A stretch of 64,000 nucleotides of DNA from Gloeophyllum trabeum ATCC 11539 (taxonomy: Eukaryota; Basidiomycota; Agaricomycetes; Gloeophyllales; Gloeophyllaceae). The notes below the pieces were generated by a model that was given only the letters and a program-made list of their open reading frames with translations, searched no databases and had not been told where the DNA came from. This document shows positions 56,330 to 64,000 of this stretch, piece after piece. Position 1 is the first letter of the stretch. Every line of letters starts with the position of its first letter. A program made the translations under genes and the position numbers. The stretch lies in NCBI RefSeq assembly GCF_000344685.1, contig NW_006920412.1, forward strand, positions 237,009 through 301,008, read 5' to 3'.

Positions 56330-58676
56330 TCATTCTTCATGCAACGCTGCTCCGCTGGGAAGATGCAGGGAACTCGCGTTCCGTGAGCTGGCCGGCCTAG
56401 GCACCAAGGTCGACAAATTCATCTGCGATGAATTGCGAGAGCGAGACGATAGCGAGGATACGTTGTTGCTATTGGCTAGGGAATAGAGGGCTTCGTCCTG
56501 GTAGAAACTTTGAGATGAGGGTGAGACGGGCGGATGTGGCATGCTGGCCAGGCTCGGCTTGCCGTATCCGTTTCCATTCCCGTTCGCATAGCCTGCGTTC
56601 ATGGCAGGGGAGGAGAAGGACCGATGGATTGGCGATACTCGGGGCGTTGCATTCGTTTGCCGTAAGATGGGACGATGTCCGTTCATGACGCTGGCTGCAG
56701 ACCGAGTCCTTGAAGATGAAGAGAGCAACCTGCGCAGCGGGTAAAGCCAAGCGCGAGGTCCGGAGATGGGTGATTGCGGGCGAGACGACGAGGGCGACCC
56801 CAACCCATTTCCGTACAACGGCTGACCTTCCTCCATAACATAGCTGTCGGCTACGTAATCCCTGTCCTTCTTGAAGGGACCTCTAACCATCCGGCGCGCA
56901 GAAACTTTAAGCTGGTGCCGAAGCCGATAAATAACCAATAAAAATGTCGATATCACGAAAAGGTATATCGCCCACCCAACCGGCGAAAAGCCGAGAGAGG
57001 CTTTCGTCAAGGCCGGGGGGAGATGGGGAGCCAGTACATCTTCAATCGTGTCCAAGTGCCAGAATGGGCGAATCGGCTTGATGGTGATATTGCTGGACTC
57101 GGGTATGTCTTCCAACGGGTCCGAAAGCGGAGGCTTGTTCCGATTGGCCTCTAGCACAGGAACCTGTTTACTAGCCTCCAGCACCATCTTCCCCAGAGTC
57201 CAGCTAATCGCAACGTCACCGACAGTGTCTACAGACTGGAACATCGGTTTCCCCAGTCCCTTCGCGGCAGCTTGTTCAGCTACCTTATCGCCGTCGGTGG
57301 TATTGTTGCCGCCAGAGTCGATGATTCGCGGCATGCCGATCCCTTCGTGAAGCATATTAACTACCCACGCTGCCTTGAAGCATTGCATTTGCAAACGGGA
57401 GACTTCGACGTGATCAGAGCTCGCAGCTTCGTGGTCTCGTAAGATCTGTGTCCAATCCCGAGCACAAAACTCTGATGCGGCCCGCTCGTACTGCACGAAG
57501 TCGTACGGCCCGCCCAAGCCGAAGACGTGTTCAGAAGAATACCAGTACTCCGAAACCCCAATGAAATGGGAGGCAGAGAAGTCGATGGGCGGGACGTGAA
57601 CACCGTTGAATAGGCAAGGAGGACGCGCACAGTCCACATGCTTGTTGAGTAGAGGGGATACTTGTTTCAGGCACTGCTCAAAAGAGCCAGTCCCTAGTAA
57701 CGTATGCGGCTTCCGGCTGTGCGCCGTAGAGACACCCGTATGGACGGGTGATTCAAGAAGATGGAGGTCTTTCGGAAGGCAAGGGTCGGGAATAAGCTCT
57801 CCAGCGGCGGACGCGCCTTCGGAGGGAGGCGCGGACAGCGTATCCTCGTATTGTGTTATAGCTTGCGCCACATACCGTTCCCTAGCTTGGTTGGTCCCGT
57901 ACCCAAGCCAGGTGGTCACAAATACCTGATGATAGATCTCCTTGCCGTTTACGAGACGCAAGCGAACATCAATCAAGTTATCCGCGCCGTGCCGATCCTC
58001 GGCTTTAGGCTCAAATGCTATCTGAGTGGAAGCTCCACCCATGTCCAGGAATCCATACGTGGTGTGGTGGTCGTCCCGAGGAGTAAAGCCATCCATGAGG
58101 TAGTTTACTGCGATCCAGCCAAAGAGACCTTCCTCCTCTCCAGTTATTATCCGTACGCTAGAGCCGCACGGTCCCATTGGAGAAGCGTCATCAATCCGAA
58201 AATTGGAATGGAACTTCAGGAATTGACACGTCCCCTGGAGGACTTCCCTTTGCTGGTCGGGAGATAAGAGTCGCATACCCGCTGTCGCTAGCAAGAACAA
58301 GGGCGTCTCCGGCTGTAGCGAGGGCGGTATATGTGAACGAGCATGATCAAGCAAAGGCGCAAGATATGCCGGTAAGCCTTCTGGGTTTTCTGCAAATGTG
58401 GATATACCTGGCCACCCCCGCTTTGAGACAGGCGTCCACGTAGAACTAAGTTACAGTAAACGTACCAGGTTCCACCTTCGTAACCCACTCATCTCCATTT
58501 CTGGTGCCCTTCTCTATCTTTGGCAGAGCATTGTACGCCTTATGATCCTCCGCCTTCACAAGCCTCGGATCCCGCCAGCTGTATATCTGCAGTCTCGAAC
58601 CCGACGAGCCAGCGTCAATAACTACTCCAAAGCGTCTGCCAGCAAGCCACGTATCCGAGGCTGTGGGCGGCGGCAT
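56330..58676 (-). CDS. Golgi/vacuolar apyrase, GDA1/CD39 family (Ynd1-like)
   Basis: Membrane-bound nucleoside di/triphosphatase that clears nucleotides left by sugar transfer in the Golgi lumen. Exons 58676-58466 and 58407-56330; 762 residues. Apyrase conserved regions in order: GVVIDAGSSGSRLQIYSW, LFLLATAGMRLL, GEEEGLFGWIAVNYLMDG, GFLDMGGASTQIAFEP, and FGLGGPYDFVQYE. A single transmembrane helix is near residue 545 (PVGWAIYLFVISTFLLVIY), and a cytosolic tail of about 190 Ser-rich residues follows, as in Ynd1. No N-terminal anchor is seen. An in-frame upstream exon ending at 58750 lacks an ATG and is taken as 5' leader. Confidence 0.92.
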
Positions 58677-59138
58677 CGACGTCTAAGACAATGTCAGCGA
58701 CGGAATGCCAGCAATGAACTAGACGGTCATAACGGACGAGGATACCAACCTCGATCAAGTATTGGTCTGACTTGGGTGTTTGATTACCCGTGTAATCGAA
58801 TAGCGGACAGTACGTTCCCACGGTAAGTAGCGTCAATGAGACATGCGCGTCGACTTATATTATTCTGTAGCAGGGCTCCCTAATGGGCCCTTTTTACCTC
58901 CTGTATACCCTAGATGAATGTTATAATACACATCCGAAGAGCATTGTAAAACAAAGCAGGAAACTATGCAGCATTGGGGCAAGGAAATGGTGGGGAAGGA
59001 GAATACATCGCGCTATGTGCGCGGGATCAGGAAATAATGCAATGGTGAGTGATGGCCGACGAGAGGGAAATGCAGGAGGATAAATAACGTTAGCATGCTG
59101 TGTGGCGTCGAAGCCTTTTGTTTTACACGTTCAAACCG
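58677..59138. other. Non-coding: apyrase leader and ILV2 3' flank
   Basis: Contains a likely 5'-UTR intron of the apyrase gene (acceptor at 58683, donor at 58749). Nothing else is supported. Confidence 0.45.
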
Positions 59139-61508
59139 TTATGAGGATTCAGACGAACCACCGAGGGTGGGGTGCAACAGCTGTTGGTGGAGAGCCTTGC
59201 CGGCGGGAACCTAACACGATGATTGAGCGAGGCTTCCTCCATTTCGGAACGAACGAACGTACCATAGGGAACACATGCTCATTCGTCTCCACCACACATT
59301 CCATGAGCACGGGCTTCGAGTTGTCGTATTCCAGGAATTCCTTCATCTTCTCCGGCAGTTCCGCGGCGCTAGTGCACTTGATAGCATGCACCCGCATGCT
59401 TTTAGCCAAGGCAATGAAATCAGGGTTGACCATCCGCGTGTGCGAGTACCGAGCGTCGTAGAACAGATCTGACATCATCGCTTAGTCCGACCCGCACATA
59501 ATACACTTCGAAAGACGACGCTAACCTTGCCATTGGAGCACCATACCCTGGAACTCATTGTTGAGCACGATAACCTTGACACCGACGCCAGAGGCGGATG
59601 CCGTCGCGAGCTCCATTGCAGTCATGCTGAACGAAGCGTCACCATCGATGTCGACAACAATCTTCTCCGGTGCGGCGACCTTGGCTCCAATAGCCGCGGG
59701 TAAGCCAAAGCCCATAGTCTGCAACATCCGCCTCAGTACAACAATATCATGATTTCCGCACCATTACTCACCCCTAGGCCGCCCGAAGTGACCATCGACC
59801 TCGGGTGCGTCCACCGATAGAATTGCGCAGCCCACATCTGATGCTGCCCAACGCCCGTGCTGACGACAACCTGGTCCTTCTTCCCCGCCAACTGGCGGTT
59901 CATCTCCTCAATCACCTCCTGCGGCTTCATCGCCTCCCCCTTCTCCGGATTACTCTTCACGTACGTGAACGGGTACCGGCTCTTCCACTCCCGGATATCC
60001 CTGAACCACTCTTCCCGAGGGTCGTAGCGTATCTGGGGCACCAAGTTCACCAAGTTCGCTACAACGTCGCCGAGGATGGGGAGCTGCGCCTCGACGACCT
60101 TGTTGATATTCTTGGGCTGGATCTCGAAGTGGATGATACCGCCACGGCCCTGCGCGGCCGCGGCTTTGGCAGCAGGCGCGAAGGTGTCGATCTTGCCCGT
60201 TACACGATCGTCAAAGCGGGCACCAAGCGCGATGATCACGTCTGCCTGCTGCATTGCGAGATTCGCATACGCGCTTCCATGCATACCCAACATATGCAGA
60301 CTCCGCTCGTTCGTCTCATCGAAAGCGCCGAGGCCCTGCAAGGTCGTCGTAACGGGGATATTTCCCTTCTCCGACAACTCTGCGAGCAGCTTCGGGCCCA
60401 GAGGAGACGAGAGGACACCGTGGCCGGCGTAGACAATCGGCCGCTTAGCGTTGTTGATCAATTCAGCGGCCTGACGGACCAACTGGTGGTCGATCGGAGC
60501 CTCATCCGGCTGCAAGGGGTTCGTCGGTAAGCTCAGGGCGGCTCCAGGAGTAGTGACACGGTATGGCAGCGGCGTGCGTAAGATTCCAGCGGTAACATCC
60601 TTTGGCAAGTCGACCAGCACTGGCCCGGGGCGACCAGACGTCGCAATCTTGAAGGCCTCGTTTATCCTCCGAGGGAGCTCGCTAATCTCCTTTACCATGA
60701 CGTTCCATTTTGTACAACTCCTCGAGATACCGACAATATCAGCTTCCTGGAAGGCGTCGGAGCCAATGGCAGATGTCGCGACCTGTCCGCAGAATACGAC
60801 CAACGGCACGCCATCGCTCAGAGCGTCCTGCATAGCCGTCACGACATTGGTCGCTCCTGGACCCGAAGTAACAAGAACGACCCCAGGTTTGCCAGTCACA
60901 TGGGCATAGCCTTCGGCCATATGCCCGGCGCCTTGCTCGTGCCGGGGTAAGATGAACGTGAAGTGTGGAGAATTGTAGATCGCGTCGAACACGGGCAGGA
61001 TAGCACCTCCGGGGTAGCCAAATACGTGCTTCACGTTGTGTCGCAGCATCATCTCGTGGAATATCTGACCGCCGGACATCCCAATAAACGAGTGGTCGAG
61101 AGACGCTGGGGACGTGGGGTAAATACTAGGCGTAGTGTGAGGGACGTTGTTTTTGGTGGGCAGCTGTTGGAACCCTGGGGCCGGCGACGGTCGCCTATAC
61201 CATCGATCGTTAGTAATGTGCATAAAACCGTAGGATACTTCCAAGACATGAACCCGAAGCACCACCATCCCGGCTCGTTCTCGAGGCAAAGGTACGTCTT
61301 GCAGCCATTAAAAGATTACTCACACAGAAGGCGCAGCGACGGCTTGTTTTGCGCTTGAGCGACTGATATTCCTTGCATGCTCCCGGACCCTCGATTTCGC
61401 ATCGATCATGGAGGAACTTGCAGCAGTCGACTTCGACCTCGACAGAATTATCTTCTGGGTCGTTTTGGGTGCGCCTGACGCGCGCATCGTGCTGGCAGTG
61501 AACGGCAT
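59139..61508 (-). CDS. ILV2: Acetolactate synthase, catalytic subunit
   Basis: Mitochondrial ThDP/FAD enzyme for the first common step of valine, leucine and isoleucine synthesis. Five exons in transcript order: 61508-61324, 61194-59772, 59718-59526, 59468-59263, 59210-59139; 692 residues. A basic targeting region comes first ([20 protein letters not shown]). Family motifs: [36 protein letters not shown] (with the catalytic Glu), [45 protein letters not shown], and the ThDP-binding [15 protein letters not shown] with [13 protein letters not shown]. It ends [17 protein letters not shown]. The first intron is 129 nt, twice the local norm. Confidence 0.97.
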
Positions 61509-62492
61509 GGCCTGGCCCAGTCTTGCCCGACGAAACAGAGGAAGAGGGAAAGAGGAAGGAATGGGAAGCCTCCAACAGAACGCAAAGGCTAAAATGTATG
61601 CAAAGCGGCCTAAGGGTGACTCGACTATGGCCGAATATAACCGATGGCGTGAGTCTCGTGACCGCGCCACTTACCCTTGCAGTCAACGAGTCATTACACG
61701 CAGCAATCCTTGTTCCTTCGGGCTTCGAAGTGCGGATGGTTGGAGAATAAGGTCAACATATTCTGAAGAGCATGCTCATTATCCCAAATTGTCAAATACT
61801 CAGGTATAGACTGAATTTAGCTTCAATCTTCACTGATTAGTCGTATCCATAACACTGCAATGAACCACAAGAGGGGACAAGGGCAAGGGAAACCTACTGG
61901 TGCTCCTGGACCTTTTCAGGGGAATAAGCTGTTATAGTCAAGCCAGCAGTGGCTAGTGTGTAATGAAGAAGATTTAGCTCATACTGGTGTAGCCATCAAT
62001 ATGTCTCAATTGGGAAATGGTATAGCCATATAAGTACAGTTGCAACCTGCACAGCTGTGACAATGATAGATATTAAATCAGGATTCCAGTCATACAAACA
62101 TATACCGCAGAGAGATAACCAGGACTGGACAAGAGGGAAGCAATTTAAAGAAATTGTGAGTGGCAGTGAATTAAATGTTGCATTGGGTTGAACTAGAATA
62201 TACAGATGGGAGCTGACAGTGTTTGGAAGCTGCTGGCTTGAACAGAGCTTTCTGAAGGTTTCTGTTTACATCATATATTGCTTGAATTGCAGTTTCACAT
62301 AGGTGTAATTTGAGCATTTTTCTGTGTTTTTCTGTTGTGTTTCTATCTATCTTTGTAATAAACATTGAACCCTGTTCAAATCTTCTTGCAGCCTAGGGCA
62401 TATATCCATGGGAACTCCAATAAGTCTTGAAACATGATTTTTATGAGTGTGTGAGGGCCAATGCCACATCAGGAGAGAAAACTCTGGGCCCA
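61509..62492. other. Non-coding stretch; right part strongly CpG-depleted
   Basis: From about 61850 to the HSF gene stop the sequence is AT-rich with almost no CpG and many TG/CA dinucleotides, unlike the left flank. No frame is supported and no repeat family is recognised. Confidence 0.6.
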
Positions 62493-63781
62493 TTAGACTT
62501 GGCTGATACCCATATTCATTCTTGAGAGATATTGCATGGATAGGTCTATTTCTGCCTGCATGGGCATGAAATAATCACTATCGTTGGATGGAATTCTCTG
62601 TATCTGGCCTTGTTTGGATGATGTGACCATAGGTGGTATGGATGCAGGAACGGGATTGATCCAGTCATCCAGTGTGGTATATTCAGGTGTCTCTGGGATA
62701 GACAATCCTGAAGACATGGGAGTATCAAGTGGTGAAGGGCTTCCACTGGAACCACATCTGATGTAATATGGATGGTACCTTGGGCTTTTGTCTAAGGTAC
62801 CAGATCCTCTATGGGAGAGAGAGATCATATTCTCCTCTTGAAATGGAGGAGCAATGACTCCTTTGTGTTCAGAGTAGCAATTCTGACCAAAGGTCTGGAG
62901 TGTTGGAGGTGTTCCCTTCAGGTATCCTTGTGTTTGTTCCACTGTATCCTGGCAACTCCCTGCCTCGAGTTCTCTGACTTGTTTTTCATCTCCAGTCTCA
63001 TCCTGCCAGGGGATGGCTATGTGGCTGCTTGTGTTTACACCCCAAGCTGCAGAAGGTGCAAGCAGCCTGAAGTGATCTGATCCAAAGAGTTTCTTCATAA
63101 AGAAGAGGATGGTATCCACCTTTTCTTCCACTCTTTGGATATCACTGAACTCCTGCCTCAGACTGACCATAGACTGTTTCAACCCATCTATATCACCAGC
63201 CAAGTTATGCATACCACTCTTGCACTCTGCAATGGTGCTGGAATTCAGGTATGCATGCTTTCCCTGAGGCGGTGCAGTTGACTGAAGTTGCTTGCCCGGG
63301 GTTCGATTTGGGCTTCCAGGTTGGCTCGAAGGTTTCCTACGTTGGATGAAGCCCAACAGTTCCGGCTGGCCGCGGATGAAGTGTTCATGCTCAAAGTGAC
63401 AGATGTCCCCGTCGATGGAGCTCTTCAAGGAATGCTGCTGGAGGCCCTGCACCTTGCGGAAGCCATACATGTTCAACTGACGGGTGAATGACGTGAATTT
63501 CTGGTGCTTGAACCACTGCCCAAGTATTTCTCGCGAAAAGCGGTCCTGATCTAGGACTGTATCCAGGTGTAAGTCGTCTCCCCTGTCGCGGATGCTGAAA
63601 GAAGGACGTGCCATAGAACGAGTCGCCTCTGTCCGACCATCTGATTAGAGACATATTGTCCGGGTTATTGACGATCCTACAACCCGGATCGGTCTCGGAC
63701 TGACAGCTTAGGGTACCGCACGTACTCATACAGCTTCTGTAAGAATATGGGCACAACTTGACCGGGTTTCACGTCGGTCAT
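62493..63781 (-). CDS. Heat-shock-factor-type transcription factor
   Basis: HSF-family DNA-binding protein of about 394 residues; exons in transcript order 63781-63726, 63676-63612, 63556-62493. The winged-helix domain (about 8-105) reads VVPIFLQKLYEIVNNPDN, LIRWSDRGDSFYVLDQDRFS, EILGQWFKHQKFTSFTRQLN and MYGFRKVQ, then FEHEHFIRGQPELLGFIQRR. A helix with heptad hydrophobics follows (GLKQSMVSLRQEFSDIQRVE). The second intron (63557-63611) begins with GC; without removing it the recognition domain is not in frame. VPK just before the start suggests a further 5' exon, so the N-terminus is uncertain. The 3' two-thirds lie in CpG-depleted DNA. Confidence 0.88.
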
Positions 63782-64000
63782 CTTCGGAACCTGAAGGTCG
63801 GATGTTCAGCTGTAACAACGGTGTAGATTTGTTGAGTCGTGTTAGAGCCTGAGAGGGCGGAAAGGATATTCTATTGTACTGCAGGACGTTCAAGTTCTGC
63901 CTTATAGTCGGTAGACGAGGACGACAGACGCCCGCCACAGCTTGGCTTCTATATTCGGCTCAAAGCGCTGTAACCCAGCTTTGGACGTTTCGCCGTTATA

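Noticed and set aside
58750..58836. Extra N-terminal apyrase exon ending SDQYLIE
   Set aside because: It is in frame but has no ATG, and the protein start at 58676 already matches the family.

Overview
The window is nuclear DNA of a filamentous basidiomycete, most likely an Agaricomycete. The evidence is very short GT-AG introns (about 45-70 nt) in nearly every gene, dense packing on both strands, CpG-rich exons, and proteins typical of that group: Mif2/CENP-C with a cupin end, Mdm12, a family 16 carbohydrate esterase, a Zn2Cys6 regulator with a fungal middle-homology domain, and a single Aim21/Pan1-like protein. I see no bacterial operons, CRISPR arrays, tRNA or rRNA genes, and no intact transposon. 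Exon joins were worked out by eye from reading frame, splice consensus and family motifs; the main genes join without a frame break.

Left third (1-22 kb): the end of a Trf4-like poly(A) polymerase, a SAPS-type Sit4/PP6 phosphatase subunit, a WD40-only partial copy of a Cdc4-type gene, a small PD-(D/E)XK-like orphan, the AP-2 mu subunit, a secreted CE16 esterase, the mitochondrial tRNA 2-thiouridylase Mtu1, several unknown genes, a kinase fused to a formyltransferase-like domain that has lost its catalytic residues, a small type I membrane protein and an acylpyruvase-like FAH protein.

Middle (22-41 kb): an Aim21/Pan1-like protein with a cluster of Ark1/Prk1 phosphorylation motifs and a start codon split by an intron, CENP-C/Mif2, Mdm12 (ERMES), Elp3 (Elongator) back to back with Pgs1 (phosphatidylglycerophosphate synthase), an unresolved multi-exon gene holding a perfect 43-bp inverted repeat, D-aminoacyl-tRNA deacylase, a PPIL1-type cyclophilin, and the full F-box/WD40 Cdc4-like gene that is the parent-type copy of the partial gene at 5.6 kb.

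Right third (41-64 kb): a gene-poor stretch (41.0-47.5 kb) with one small spliced unknown and a possible caspase-like relic, then a Zn2Cys6 transcription factor, a GPI-anchored Ser-rich protein, a PWWP-type chromatin protein, a Golgi apyrase, acetolactate synthase Ilv2, and an HSF-type transcription factor whose 3' part lies in a sharply CpG-depleted block.

The genes are mostly housekeeping and do not form one pathway. Loose themes are translation fidelity (Mtu1, Elp3, Dtd1), mitochondrial lipid supply (Mdm12, Pgs1) and endocytosis (AP-2 mu, the Ark/Prk-motif protein). The most unusual items are the kinase/pseudo-formyltransferase fusion, the inverted repeat, the CpG-depleted HSF block, the partial Cdc4 duplicate, and several GC-AG introns and micro-exons.
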